Origin: Parvularcula bermudensis HTCC2503
GTDB lineage: Bacteria; Pseudomonadota; Alphaproteobacteria; Caulobacterales; Parvularculaceae
Assembly (NCBI RefSeq): GCF_000152825.2
Contig: NC_014414.1
Coordinates: 1,488,001-1,552,000, forward strand
Direction: 5' to 3'
DNA length: 64,000 bases
Part shown: piece by piece, positions 15,657 through 25,021 of the stretch
Numbering within the stretch: position 1 is the stretch's first letter
Layout of the letters: each line of letters begins with the position of its first letter
Translations under genes and position numbers: made by a program
Notes under the pieces: generated by a model
Databases searched by the model: none
What the model saw: only the letters and a program-made list of their open reading frames with translations
What the model was told of the DNA's origin: nothing

Positions 15657-16496
15657 TTAGGACGCGCCGCCGAGAAGGGGGGTCCACTCTATCGGCATTT
15701 CTGCCAGGGAAGATCCTGAGACGGAGGGCCGATAGCCTAATTCGGCGGCGGACCATTCTGTCAACTCTGCACCCGACTGGACAAATAAGAAGCGGTATCC
15801 GCTCTCCACGGGCGAGAGGAGGCGATCTGTGAGATTGTCGAGCACAAGATCTCCCCGCTCACCGGCAACAATAAGCACGGCATGGATACCGGTCGCCGGA
15901 TGCGTGACCACGGCGATCGAAAGCGCGTCCAACGGAAGGCCTCGGTCGATCAGCAGACGGCGTTTTTCGAGGACGTAGTCTTCGCAATCGCCACGCGCAC
16001 CGATATCGGGGTTTGGATAGGAAAGCGGCATCGCCCATAGGTCATTTTGGCCATAGGTATCAATATCTTCCTCCGCCTCGATCGCGTTGTTCACAATCTT
16101 ATTGACCATTGATAATTCGCGCATTGAGCGATTTGTCAACGCAATGAAGCGGGGAGAGTAGGCGGCTCTATGGGGGGGGAGGCGGTATGCGTGCTGGCGG
16201 ACCTCATCGCTGTCCGCATCGAGGCGACCGCTATCGTCGACCACATTCAAGCTTCCCGTCGCAAGGGGCGCGGGGGCAGTATCGACCGGTAGAAGAGACG
16301 CGTGCTGACTCTCCTCCTCTTCTGAAAGTAGGGAACAGGCTTCGGGAAGCTGTTCGCAAAAGGCAACGAGACCTATGGGCGGGAAGGCCCGCTCTCCGGT
16401 CGAAAGGACCGTCAGGCGCCGGTCATCTGATGTGTGGGCGCATCCTGTAAGGAACAGGCCGATGATCAAAGGGACAAGAATAAAGGGCCGGGCCAT
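15657..16496 (-). CDS. Bacterial transglutaminase-like cysteine proteinase (LapG-like) lipoprotein
   Basis: 279 residues. The signal sequence ends in a lipobox (LFLTGCAH), so the protein is probably lipid-anchored on the periplasmic side. The C-terminal half carries the BTLCP core: Cys in RGDCEDYVLEKRRLLIDRG, His in GIHAVLIVAG and Asp in LVLDNLTD. LapG-type members cleave large surface adhesins and are held inactive by a c-di-GMP-binding LapD partner, although no lapD or adhesin gene is visible here. An N-terminal 100-residue linker of low similarity is present. It is convergent with the sugar transferase gene. Confidence 0.85.
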   Translation of the reverse strand: MARPFILVPLIIGLFLTGCAHTSDDRRLTVLSTGERAFPPIGLVAFCEQLPEACSLLSEEEESQHASLLPVDTAPAPLATGSLNVVDDSGRLDADSDEVRQHAYRLPPHRAAYSPRFIALTNRSMRELSMVNKIVNNAIEAEEDIDTYGQNDLWAMPLSYPNPDIGARGDCEDYVLEKRRLLIDRGLPLDALSIAVVTHPATGIHAVLIVAGERGDLVLDNLTDRLLSPVESGYRFLFVQSGAELTEWSAAELGYRPSVSGSSLAEMPIEWTPLLGGAS

Positions 16497-16644
16497 CGCA
16501 TAACTCCGCGTTGACCCTCGATCTATCGAAGCTGACTTAGCCTTCGGTTCTTAAAAATGTCCGTATAGATAACAAAAAATGAAGCTCCAGCCCCCCTTTG
16601 GTGAATATGGTCTTTAGATGGGGCCACCCCCTGCGCCGATGCGG

Positions 16645-17124
16645 TTAGCGGTCGCCGGATAGGGGCCCTGTAGCCAAAATCGGGGACGCTTCGATATCGC
16701 TGGCATCCAGCATCGAGGCGGTCCGTTCGAGAGCGGCCAGGATAAAGGCCTGCTCCCACAATTCGAGCGCCTCAAAGCGGTCTTCAAACCGTTCCTGCAG
16801 GGAGCCGGGAACGGCCTTCAACAGCGCTTCGCCTTCAGGGGTCAATTGCAGGATCGCCTGTCGGCGGTCCTCTTCCCCCTTCGTGCGCGTCATAAGACCG
16901 TTACAGATGAGACGATCCGTCAGGGCCGTCACCGTCCCGTGGCTCACCGACATCTCCTTGGCGACGAAACTTGCTGTCGCCCGCGGGGCGGCGGAGAGAA
17001 CCTGCATGAAAAGCAATTGGGTCGGTGTCAGACCGAATTCTTTCGCAAGGCTCCGCGTTTGGGTTTCGGTCACCCTGAATATCTGTCGCAAGGCCACGAG
17101 CGCCGCTTCACACCGTTCGCCCAA
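16645..17124 (-). CDS. MarR-family transcriptional regulator
   Basis: 159 residues with a winged helix-turn-helix: EFGLTPTQLLFMQVLSAAPRATASFVAKEMSVSHGTVTALTDRLICNGLMTRTKGEEDRRQAILQLTPEGEALL, the usual MarR core and DRR wing. The only start giving the full N terminus is TTG at 17124, since an in-frame TAA lies just upstream. It is the last gene of a minus-strand unit after the BCCT transporter (15 bp gap), so it may sense the transported compound or regulate its own operon. Confidence 0.88.
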   Translation of the reverse strand: MGERCEAALVALRQIFRVTETQTRSLAKEFGLTPTQLLFMQVLSAAPRATASFVAKEMSVSHGTVTALTDRLICNGLMTRTKGEEDRRQAILQLTPEGEALLKAVPGSLQERFEDRFEALELWEQAFILAALERTASMLDASDIEASPILATGPLSGDR

Positions 17125-17139
17125 TTCGATTTATCTCCA

Positions 17140-18735
17140 TCAGGGGGTTTCGCGCATCAATCCGACGATCAAGCTGGCTGAACATGCCAGAAGTATGAAG
17201 GTGAAGGGAAGTCCGGCCGTCACAGCGCCCGCCTGAAGGGCGCCCAACGCGGTCGCCCCGCCGCCGACCAGCAGGACGATCGCGATCAGCCCCTCCATCG
17301 TGGCCCAAAAAATCCGCTGGGCGACGGGCGCATGGAGTTTGCCGCCGGCTGTAATGCTATCAATGACCAATGAGCCGGAGTCGGATGAGGTGACGAAGAA
17401 AACGATGAGCAGCGCAACAGCAAGGCCAGACGCCAACATGCCGAAGGGCAGGAGCGCGAGCATGTCAAACAGGACCGTCGAAACCTCGGTGACGCCATCG
17501 GCCAGTTCACCGACATTAGCCTGGGTCTGATTGATCGCGATTTTCCCGAAGGCGGTGAACCAGCAGATGGCCGCGAGCGTCGGGACCACCAGGACGGCGG
17601 TGAGGAATTGGCGGATCGTTCTTCCGCGGGATACCCGCGCAATGAACATCCCAACGAACGGCGACCAGCTGATCCACCAGGCCCAGTAGAAGATCGTCCA
17701 GCTGCGGTACCACTCGATATTTCCTCGACCCACCGGGCTCGACAGCTTCGGCATATCGACGATGTAATTCCGGGTATTGATGAGAATGGCAGAAAGGATT
17801 TCGAGGGTCGGCCCTGCGGCGATGACGAAGATCAACAAGCCGATAGCGGCGATAATATTGGTGTTTGAGAGAAGCCGTATGCCCCCCTCCAACCCCCGGA
17901 CCACCGATATGATCGCAATTGACGTGATGCCGAGGATAAAGAAGATTTGAGTCTGTGTCGTGTTCTCCAACCCAAACAATATCTCAAGACCCTGCGTGGC
18001 TTGCTGCGCGCCGAGTCCAAGCGAGGTCGCGAGGCCAAAAATAGTGGCGATGACGGCCAACAGGTCGATCACATGCCCCGGCCATCCCCAAATACGCTCG
18101 CCCAAGAGGGGATAGAACGCCGACCGGATCGTCAGTGGAAGTCCCTTATTGAAGGTGAAAAAGGCCAGAGACAGACCGACGATTGCATAGACAGACCACG
18201 GTGCCAGTCCCCAATGAAAGAGGGTTGCGGAGAAGGCCAAGCGCTCGGCCTCGGGGGTCCCCGGCGTGACATCATACGGCGTACCGCTCCAATCAGTGTA
18301 ATAAGCAAGGGGTTCGGCGGCGCCGTAGAACACCATGCCGATGCCCATCCCCGCAGAAAACAACATGGCGAGCCAAGATAACAGACTGAACTCCGGCTGC
18401 GCCTCCTCCCCCCCGAGACGAATTTTTCCGAGCGGGGAGAGACCGATCGCAATCGCCAAGAGGAGGACGATATTTATTGTACTGACGAAAAACCAATCGA
18501 GGGTCGATAGAACCCAATCCCTGGCGCCGAGCAAGACGCTGGAGGCTGAGTCCTGAAACAGAAGGGTAACGGAGACGAAGAGCAAGATCAGGGCGGCACT
18601 GACGAAAAATACAGGATTATGCAGATCGAAGCCCCAGAACCGGACATTGTCCTGCCCTAGCTCGTAATCAGTCTCATAGGGATTGTCGGCTTCCCCTATA
18701 ATTTCGTCATTCGATGTCTCGTCATTCTCTTGCAT
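17140..18735 (-). CDS. BCCT-family transporter (betaine/choline/carnitine type)
   Basis: 531 residues with about 12 predicted membrane segments. It has the family hallmark with glycine- and tryptophan-rich helices: FSAGMGIGMVFYGAAEPLAYY, WGLAPWSVYAIVGLSLAFF, WTIFYWAWWISWSPFVGMFIARVSRGRTIRQF and FVTSSDSGSLVIDSITAGG. BCCT proteins import quaternary-ammonium solutes such as glycine betaine, choline or DMSP with sodium or protons. The GMGIG motif is the type seen in sodium-coupled members. I chose the ATG at 18735, with GGAG upstream, overlapping the preceding gene by 14 bp. It sits between a TPR-sulfotransferase and a MarR regulator, so the substrate is not revealed by context. Confidence 0.92.
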   Translation of the reverse strand: MQENDETSNDEIIGEADNPYETDYELGQDNVRFWGFDLHNPVFFVSAALILLFVSVTLLFQDSASSVLLGARDWVLSTLDWFFVSTINIVLLLAIAIGLSPLGKIRLGGEEAQPEFSLLSWLAMLFSAGMGIGMVFYGAAEPLAYYTDWSGTPYDVTPGTPEAERLAFSATLFHWGLAPWSVYAIVGLSLAFFTFNKGLPLTIRSAFYPLLGERIWGWPGHVIDLLAVIATIFGLATSLGLGAQQATQGLEILFGLENTTQTQIFFILGITSIAIISVVRGLEGGIRLLSNTNIIAAIGLLIFVIAAGPTLEILSAILINTRNYIVDMPKLSSPVGRGNIEWYRSWTIFYWAWWISWSPFVGMFIARVSRGRTIRQFLTAVLVVPTLAAICWFTAFGKIAINQTQANVGELADGVTEVSTVLFDMLALLPFGMLASGLAVALLIVFFVTSSDSGSLVIDSITAGGKLHAPVAQRIFWATMEGLIAIVLLVGGGATALGALQAGAVTAGLPFTFILLACSASLIVGLMRETP

Positions 18736-20734
18736 CACACAACTCCGGACCCAAGACCTCAAAAAGGTCGCTCAAATGGTCAAAATAGGGGCGCCATTGA
18801 CCGACCCCTGATTGGTAGAGAGGTTGCCGAACTTGCTCCGCGGACGCGGTGCGCACAGACCGGGCTGATTGATGAAAAGCAAGGCACTGCTCTTCGAAGG
18901 GGAGGTCTAGATAGGTGAGGAGACGCCGTACCTGACCCTCCAGATCCGCGACGACATCTTCATACTGAATACGGAGAATGCGACCTGGGGCGACGCGCTC
19001 CCAATGCTCCATGAGCGCGACATACTCGCGATAGTAGCGCCCGATATGGGAGAGACCGTAGGAGAATTCTTGCCCTTCGGCGAATAATTGCTTGAAGCCT
19101 GACCAGCAACAATCCATGGCCCCCCGTCGCGCATCGATGATCTTCGCCCCCGGAAGGATCGTCAGAATAAGACCGATATGCCGAAAATTATTCGGCATCT
19201 TATCCGTAAAGAGCGGTGCGCCGGTGCGGAGGATCTTTGTTTCCTCAAGGTAGGTGCGCCCCAAATCAGTAAGCTCTTCTTTGGACAGGTTGCTCAGGAT
19301 ATCGGGATAGGCAGAGGGGTCGCCCCGCCGTCGCCGCCCACTCAAGCGGTGGGCGAGGGCCGGGATCGTGGGAAGCTCAGCCGTGCCGTCGATCTGGCTG
19401 TGGGCGGTGAGGATCTGCTCAAGCAGCGTCGATCCCGCGCGGGGCAGACCAACGATAAAAATTGGACCTGCCTCCTCAATTCCACGGCCGAAGAGTGACG
19501 CTGAGCGTGTCTCGGTGAAAAAAGTGCGTTGGGCCGTAAGCTCGACGGACAGCCGGTCAGGGTCATATCCAAGCTGTTCTGCCTTCAACCGATTTCCGCG
19601 ATCGTAATAGAGGAAGCTTTCATCTGTGAGGCGACGAATTTCGAGGGCTTTCCCGAGGGCAAAGCACATATGAATGCGGTCATCGAGCGCGATGGAGGGG
19701 TCGGCTTCGGCGGTTCTCATCTGCCGAATTTCATCCTCGGCAAATTCGTACGTCTTGAGATTGGCCAGCGACCAATATGCGTCGCCATAGGTGGGGCGTA
19801 TCGATGCCGCCTTGCGATAGGCGGCGATCGCCCCTTCGCTTTCGCCGGTCGTCTTAAGGGCGTGTCCCTGGGCGAGGTGGAGTTCCGCCGACTGGGGGAA
19901 CCGCCTCAGTAAGTCGGTATAGACGTCCACCGCGTCCTGGTCCCGGCCCGCTGCCAGGGCCGCGTTGGCGTAGGCCGATAAAATGGCCGGGTCGTCCGGG
20001 GTTTCGGTTCGTAAGGTCGTCGCTGCGGCCATCGCGGCCGCGAATTTCTGCCGCCGACGGAGGACTTCGACATAATCGAGGCGTATTCTTTTATCGGCAG
20101 GTTTCAGGGCAATTGCCGTCTCAAGCAGGAACTCCGCATCGTCAAGCACGCCTGTCTCGATTCCTAGACGGGCGAGCAGGCGCATTCCCTCTGGATCCGT
20201 CTTATTATTCAAAAGGTAGGCTCGACATAAATCTTCGGCCTTTTGCAATTTTCCTTCGGCGGTTAGGCTCTCGACACTGACCAGAGCGGCGGGGAGGGCG
20301 GTCAGTCGCGCAATCTCGGCCTTGGCGTGGGCTTTGGCCTCCTCGTCTGCGGTAAGGGTCGCGATGGCTTCCCAACTCGCCTTTAGCGCGGGATTGAGCT
20401 GCACGGCGCGTATATAGGCGGCCAGCGCCTCCTGAAACCGGTCGAGAGATTTGAGGCTATGTCCCCATTCCTGCGCCCCGCGTCCATATCGCGGATAGGT
20501 CGTACAAAGATATCGGGCCGTTTCTTCAGCCTCGGTCAGATCCCCGCAATAGCGCAAGGCTACGGCGCGCAGATAGAGCGCGGCTTGGTGGGTCGGATCG
20601 GTGGAGAGGATCCCCTCTACCGTGGCGGCGGCCTCCCGAAAGGCGCCGGAACGCACTAACCGTTCGGCTTCGGATAAAATCGCGTCGTGGGTAGAAGACC
20701 CTGATTGCGGCACGCCAATCCCTTTATTGAGCAC
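18722..20734 (-). CDS. TPR-repeat sulfotransferase
   Basis: 670 residues. The first 370 or so are tetratricopeptide repeats (for example AALYLRAVALRYCGDLTEAEETARYLCTTYP and AELHLAQGHALKTTGESEGAIAAYRKAASIRP). The C-terminal part is a sulfotransferase with the PAPS 5'-phosphosulfate loop GPIFIVGLPRAGSTLLEQILTAHS and a 3'-phosphate-binding region KIIDARRGAMDCCWSGFKQLF. There is no signal peptide, so the enzyme should be cytoplasmic, sulfating a carbohydrate, peptide or other acceptor held by the TPRs. The gene overlaps the BCCT transporter start, implying co-expression. It is preceded by the TonB-receptor terminator. Confidence 0.9.
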   Translation of the reverse strand: MLNKGIGVPQSGSSTHDAILSEAERLVRSGAFREAAATVEGILSTDPTHQAALYLRAVALRYCGDLTEAEETARYLCTTYPRYGRGAQEWGHSLKSLDRFQEALAAYIRAVQLNPALKASWEAIATLTADEEAKAHAKAEIARLTALPAALVSVESLTAEGKLQKAEDLCRAYLLNNKTDPEGMRLLARLGIETGVLDDAEFLLETAIALKPADKRIRLDYVEVLRRRQKFAAAMAAATTLRTETPDDPAILSAYANAALAAGRDQDAVDVYTDLLRRFPQSAELHLAQGHALKTTGESEGAIAAYRKAASIRPTYGDAYWSLANLKTYEFAEDEIRQMRTAEADPSIALDDRIHMCFALGKALEIRRLTDESFLYYDRGNRLKAEQLGYDPDRLSVELTAQRTFFTETRSASLFGRGIEEAGPIFIVGLPRAGSTLLEQILTAHSQIDGTAELPTIPALAHRLSGRRRRGDPSAYPDILSNLSKEELTDLGRTYLEETKILRTGAPLFTDKMPNNFRHIGLILTILPGAKIIDARRGAMDCCWSGFKQLFAEGQEFSYGLSHIGRYYREYVALMEHWERVAPGRILRIQYEDVVADLEGQVRRLLTYLDLPFEEQCLAFHQSARSVRTASAEQVRQPLYQSGVGQWRPYFDHLSDLFEVLGPELCDARE

Positions 20735-20766
20735 AAAAGGGGCCAGTATGACACGGCCCCCTTTCG
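20735..20766 (-). terminator. Rho-independent terminator after the TonB receptor gene
   Basis: Read on the minus strand, a GGGGGCC / GGCCCCTTTT hairpin with a 10-base loop is followed by a T run (the plus strand shows AAAAGGGGCC and GGCCCC). It lies 20 bp past the TonB receptor stop and just before the sulfotransferase start codon, so it separates the two genes. Confidence 0.6.
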
Positions 20767-20787
20767 CTTACATCTTTCATGGACGAT

Positions 20788-23250
20788 TTAATAATTGTAC
20801 GACATACGCAACCCGATGGTCCGCGGCCGATTGGTCGTGATCCGACGAATATCGTCCTGCTCATTGATGAATAACTCCGCCCGTTCATCGGTCAGGTTTT
20901 CAACGAACAGCTCGGCATTCCAACCGTCCTTCCCGGCCCCAAAGGCAAGATCGGCGGTGGTGTAGGCTTCCTGCTCTTCCCTGATTTCATCAGCCAGAGA
21001 CGAGAAACTTTCAGAGGCATACTGAATGCCCATTTGCGCGTAAGCGTTGTAGGTCCCAAGCGGTAGCTCATAACGTGCCCGGCTGGTGAGCTGCAATTCA
21101 GGCACCAATGGCAATTCACTGCCCACCGGTGCCAGCTCGATCACTTCTGCGTTCACAGCGGTCAGCTCGGTGTCATTATACGAATAGGCCCCAAACAGGG
21201 TCAGCTCCGGCGTCGCGGCCCAGGTGAGATCACCCTCTGTCCCAAAGATTTCCGCATCAGCTGCATTCTCGATGAAGGTCAGAATGGAGACATTTTCGGG
21301 GTCGAAGCGGCTGACTTGCAAATCCGAGGTCTCGACGAAATAGACCGCGCCATTCCACCGCAGCGAGTTGTCGAACAATTCCGCTTTCCAACCGAATTCG
21401 TAGTTCGTCACTTCGTCGGTGTCATAGGTCGTCTCGACCGTTGGGAAGGCCGGATTGATGGACGCAAGGCCGCCTCCACGGTTAAACCCGCCGGGACGGA
21501 AGCCTTCGGAATAGGTCCCGTAAATCAGCGTGTCGGGGCGCGGCGTCCAGGAGACATTGGCCTTGAAAACCGTCCCGTCGGTTTCCAGAGGTTCGGGCGT
21601 ATGCCCGCCCGACACATCGTAATCGCGACCGCGATCGGTATTCTCCGAGCCCTGGAAAATCCCGTCGGCGAAGTTTGAGGATCCCTCGAAATCACTGTCG
21701 ATTTCATAGACCCGTAAGCCCCCAGTCACGCTCAAGACGTCAGGGATCAGATCGAAGGTCACCTCGCCGAAAAAGGCGAGTTGTTCCTCCGTCCGACGAA
21801 TGTCGTTAAAGAAGGCAACCCCCGCCGGGCGAAGGCTCGGATCAATCTGCACCGCATCTGAAATCGGCGCATTTCGGGCAAAACCGAGATCCGGCGTTGC
21901 GAGATAGTAGAAATCATCCACCGTCTCGATTTCAAAATTGTCGTAAAAGACGCCCAGAGTTGCGCGGAGGCGATTCTCTTGCGGGGTCGTCACGCGAAAT
22001 TCGTGGGTCGTCCGCTTTTGACCCTGATCGATCACGACGCCCTTGGCGGGGTTTAGGCATTCCCGTCCGCCCGGCGTAATGAATTGCGGATCGATATCAT
22101 AAGCAGTGATGTATGCCGGATTATCGTAGGTACAGGTATAATAGCTGATGAACCCGCCAGCATTGTTGTAGCCTGTATAGTCCACAGACTGATTGATCTG
22201 CCGGTCCAGATAGGCCCCGGTATAGATCACGTCGAGCATCCCGAGGCGGCTCTCGATGGTCCATGCCGTCTGGTCGAAATCATCTTCGAGGGCATCGGGG
22301 AAAAAGCGCGTTACATCCAGATCGCCGACTTCGGGGTCGTAGTCGAAGACGCCGTCTGCCTCAATCTTTTGATGGGTATACTGAAGATAAGCAGTGGTCT
22401 CTGGTGTGATTTCCCAAAGGAAGGAGCCGCGGAACCCTTTGTAGGAAGCGTCGTTGAAATCTTCCTCAGCCAACAAATTGTTGTCAGCGGTTTCGTAGGA
22501 GACCGCACTCGGCGTGGCGGCTGATTGAGGGTTGATCGCCGGATCGGTGGTGAAGGTGCCGGGCACATTGTCGATATACCCCCCTTGGGTGACGTCATAG
22601 ACGACACCGCGGAAGGCGAGTTTCTCATCCACCAGGGGGAGATTGATATAGGCCTCTAGGGCGTTCGACATCTCGCCGTCTTTGGTGGTTGCGATCGACG
22701 CATCGAAGCCGGCACCGAAGGTATCGAGCTCGGGCTTATTGGTGATGAGGCGAACCGTCCCGGCCTGGGAGCTGGCACCGAAGAGGGTGCCTTGAGGGCC
22801 GGGCAGCACCTCGATCCGGTCAAGATCGGCGGCGTAGACATCGAGGTTCCGGCCGGGCGCCGTGACCGGCTGTTCATCGAGATAAAGCGCCACGTTCGGG
22901 GTCGTCCCCTGCGCCCCGGACAGCAGAACCGAGATCGGCTGAACCGCTAGGCCGCGGATATACACCGTGGATTGGCCGGGGCCCCGCCCGCCGAAGCTGA
23001 CATTCGGCAAATAGCGGACATAATCGTCGAAGGTCTGCGCGTTCAACTCGTCGAGGGTGTCACCATTTACGGCTTGGAGCGCCAGCGGTGCATCCTGGGC
23101 AGTGGTTTCGGTTTTCGTCGCGGTGACAACGATGGTGTCGAGGATCGGCCGGTCACCGGCGGGGTCTTGCGCTGCCGCCGTCCCCATCGCCACCGATAAA
23201 GCGAGAGCCGAGACACCGATACGGGTTTTCGTCATAGCTTCAATTTCCAT
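20788..23250 (-). CDS. TonB-dependent receptor
   Basis: About 815-820 residues. A signal peptide (MTKTRIGVSALALSVAMGTAAAQ) is followed by a TonB box (DTIVVTATKTE), the plug domain (LDELNAQTFDDYVRYLPNVSFGGRGPGQSTVYIRG... DRIEVLPGPQGTLFGASSQAGTVRLITNKP), a 22-strand-type barrel and the C-terminal aromatic ending GLRMSYNY. It imports a large or scarce ligand across the outer membrane using TonB energy. The plug has the LPGPQGTLFG signature common in alphaproteobacterial receptors of unknown, often carbohydrate or flavonoid, substrates, and I see no heme or siderophore clue. ATGs at 23250 and 23235 both fit, with the signal peptide favouring the second. An own terminator follows. Confidence 0.93.
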   Translation of the reverse strand: MEIEAMTKTRIGVSALALSVAMGTAAAQDPAGDRPILDTIVVTATKTETTAQDAPLALQAVNGDTLDELNAQTFDDYVRYLPNVSFGGRGPGQSTVYIRGLAVQPISVLLSGAQGTTPNVALYLDEQPVTAPGRNLDVYAADLDRIEVLPGPQGTLFGASSQAGTVRLITNKPELDTFGAGFDASIATTKDGEMSNALEAYINLPLVDEKLAFRGVVYDVTQGGYIDNVPGTFTTDPAINPQSAATPSAVSYETADNNLLAEEDFNDASYKGFRGSFLWEITPETTAYLQYTHQKIEADGVFDYDPEVGDLDVTRFFPDALEDDFDQTAWTIESRLGMLDVIYTGAYLDRQINQSVDYTGYNNAGGFISYYTCTYDNPAYITAYDIDPQFITPGGRECLNPAKGVVIDQGQKRTTHEFRVTTPQENRLRATLGVFYDNFEIETVDDFYYLATPDLGFARNAPISDAVQIDPSLRPAGVAFFNDIRRTEEQLAFFGEVTFDLIPDVLSVTGGLRVYEIDSDFEGSSNFADGIFQGSENTDRGRDYDVSGGHTPEPLETDGTVFKANVSWTPRPDTLIYGTYSEGFRPGGFNRGGGLASINPAFPTVETTYDTDEVTNYEFGWKAELFDNSLRWNGAVYFVETSDLQVSRFDPENVSILTFIENAADAEIFGTEGDLTWAATPELTLFGAYSYNDTELTAVNAEVIELAPVGSELPLVPELQLTSRARYELPLGTYNAYAQMGIQYASESFSSLADEIREEQEAYTTADLAFGAGKDGWNAELFVENLTDERAELFINEQDDIRRITTNRPRTIGLRMSYNY

Positions 23251-23450
23251 AATTCTGCCCTGCCCTCGCGGCTGACCGCGAAGCCTAAAAAGCCTGAAAT
23301 GTTGACGTAGAGTCGCGCCTAGTGGAAACAATCGAGAAACGCAATGTTTTGACTATTGAAGCTTTGTCGAGGTCGTGACTCCGTCCTTGCTCTCGGCGGC
23401 GCCCCTGAGAGCGCCTCACCGGGCCGTGGGCTTTTCAACGGTAAGGCTTT

Positions 23451-24173
23451 CTAGAACGCTCGGGTGATCCAGAGTTTGACGTTCGAGTCAGGGGCCCCGT
23501 CGGTGAGGCCAAAGAGCACACCAGTGAAGAGGCTGAACTGGCCGTCCAGGGGCAGCATAGCATAAGGGCCGATTTCGTGGCTCTGCTCGTCGAAGTCCCG
23601 AAACTCTGCCGTCGTGCCATAGGCGCTGAAAAGTTCGAGGCCGATACTCGTGCCAGAAGAGAGGGCGCCGGAAGGGAGGGCATAGTCGATCTGGCCGCGG
23701 GTCTGGAGCCCCACCCCGTCGCCGGCATTGTCACCGAACTGGACAGAGCTCAATATGACGGCCCGACCGCGCCAGCGCTCGGCCAGGGTCCATTGGTTCA
23801 TCCAGTTCACGGCAATGTCATGGGGTCTTTCATCATTGCGAAGGCGGGTATCGAACCGGAGGCCGGTCTGCCAGGGTCGGCCATCCTCGCTTAGCTGCCA
23901 GAACAACTCGCCGCCGAGATAGTCGAACTCGACATGGCTATTGTCGGTTTCGCGGACCTGGATGACCCCGCGTCCCATAAGATCGTCGGAGAAAGACTGC
24001 TGATAATGGATGCGCTGTCCGAAACGCGCCGTTTCTGGCGTAAAGCCGACGCGGTATTCCAGCGCTGCGGCCCCTTCATCGACGACGGGGCCGAAGACAC
24101 CGCCAAGGCTTTGGGCCTTGGCGGACATTGTGGTGAGCGCCGCGCAGGCGACCAGGGCGTAGAAGGTCTTCAT
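23451..24173 (-). CDS. Outer-membrane beta-barrel-like protein of unknown function
   Basis: 240 residues with a signal peptide (MKTFYALVACAALTTMSAKAQ). The rest alternates short hydrophobic and polar stretches, rich in aromatic girdle residues (ELFWQLSEDGRPWQTGLRFDTRLRND, LAERWRGRAVILSSVQFG, SFSIGLELFSAYG-like strands), and ends in LWITRAF with a terminal Phe, the usual outer-membrane insertion signal. It therefore looks like an 8- to 12-strand barrel. I do not recognise the family and no ligand can be named. It stands between the TonB receptor and a SnoaL-like secreted protein, all on the minus strand. Confidence 0.75.
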   Translation of the reverse strand: MKTFYALVACAALTTMSAKAQSLGGVFGPVVDEGAAALEYRVGFTPETARFGQRIHYQQSFSDDLMGRGVIQVRETDNSHVEFDYLGGELFWQLSEDGRPWQTGLRFDTRLRNDERPHDIAVNWMNQWTLAERWRGRAVILSSVQFGDNAGDGVGLQTRGQIDYALPSGALSSGTSIGLELFSAYGTTAEFRDFDEQSHEIGPYAMLPLDGQFSLFTGVLFGLTDGAPDSNVKLWITRAF

Positions 24174-24253
24174 GGAGTTTCCTCTTCATGAGTTACGCAT
24201 AATGCATCGCGCGCGCAGGACTCGCTTTTTCAGATAGGTCGTTCTTCGGAAGA

Positions 24254-24823
24254 TTACTCCGGCGAGTACGGAAGGGCGGAATGGTGAAGAACAATCTTCA
24301 GGTCGCCGTCCTCGTCAGGGGCGTAGACAAAGCTGTACTCTACCTTCACTTCGTTGCCCTCCGTCGTGGTGAAATAGTAATTCCCCATCGCGACGGCGGA
24401 ATCGTCAAAGATCAGTGTACCTTCGTTTTCCCACCGTACGTTGGTGTAGGGGGCGATGGCAAAGCCTTTGTCCTCCTCGATACTGCCCCCGACGAAATAC
24501 GAGAGGGCCTCGTCGAAGGAGCCGCGGAACTGGTCCTCCGCTGCGAGGGTCGGCTTAAAGAGAACAGGCTTCGACCCATAGGCATAAAAGCGCTCAATAT
24601 GCTCGCTGGCGGCTTCTTCATAGTCTTCGCCAGCGGTATAGGCCTCTCCGATGGCGACGATGCCGTTGCCCCATGCCTGTTGGACGGCCGCGACATCAGC
24701 CTCTGTAATCTGAGTCTCTTCGGCGTAGGTGGTGCCGGCGGCGAGCGCCGTCGAGGAGGCGAGGGGAACACCGGCGAGGGTCACCGAAGCAAGAAGGGCG
24801 GGAATTAGGCGTTGAGGCATCAT
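24254..24823 (-). CDS. Secreted NTF2/SnoaL-like protein of unknown function
   Basis: About 189 residues starting MMPQRLIPALLASVTLAGVPLASSTALAA, a signal peptide, with GGAG upstream of the ATG at 24823. The mature part (VQQAWGNGIVAIGEAYTAGEDYEEAASEHIERFYAYG and GNEVKVEYSFVYAPDEDGDLKIVLHHSALPYSPE) has the pattern of a cone-shaped NTF2-like fold, as in CaMKII association-domain and SnoaL proteins. The LHHSALPY ending is typical of that group. Some relatives are labelled phosphoribosyl-AMP cyclohydrolase without basis, and I see no such active site. It is probably periplasmic with a binding role. Confidence 0.7.
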   Translation of the reverse strand: MMPQRLIPALLASVTLAGVPLASSTALAAGTTYAEETQITEADVAAVQQAWGNGIVAIGEAYTAGEDYEEAASEHIERFYAYGSKPVLFKPTLAAEDQFRGSFDEALSYFVGGSIEEDKGFAIAPYTNVRWENEGTLIFDDSAVAMGNYYFTTTEGNEVKVEYSFVYAPDEDGDLKIVLHHSALPYSPE

Positions 24824-25021
24824 CAGGTCTCCACACGAATTTGTCCGTTTGTCCGCTTTTCCCAGCGGGGAGCAGGACTTGAATGTCACCACCAGGGTCC
24901 TCTCGGCGGCTTGGTGTAGAGATGGGCGAGGAACGTCGATCAGGGCTCGGCTTGATGGCGGGTGAATTGGCCTAGGCCGAATGGCCTAGGCGCCCGGCGA
25001 GGCATCCCGTATCTTGAGGTC

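Noticed and set aside
24962-25021. An N-terminal extension of the kinase at 25022
   Set aside because: The extension has poor start signals, whereas the ATG at 25022 follows GAGG and fits the domain start.
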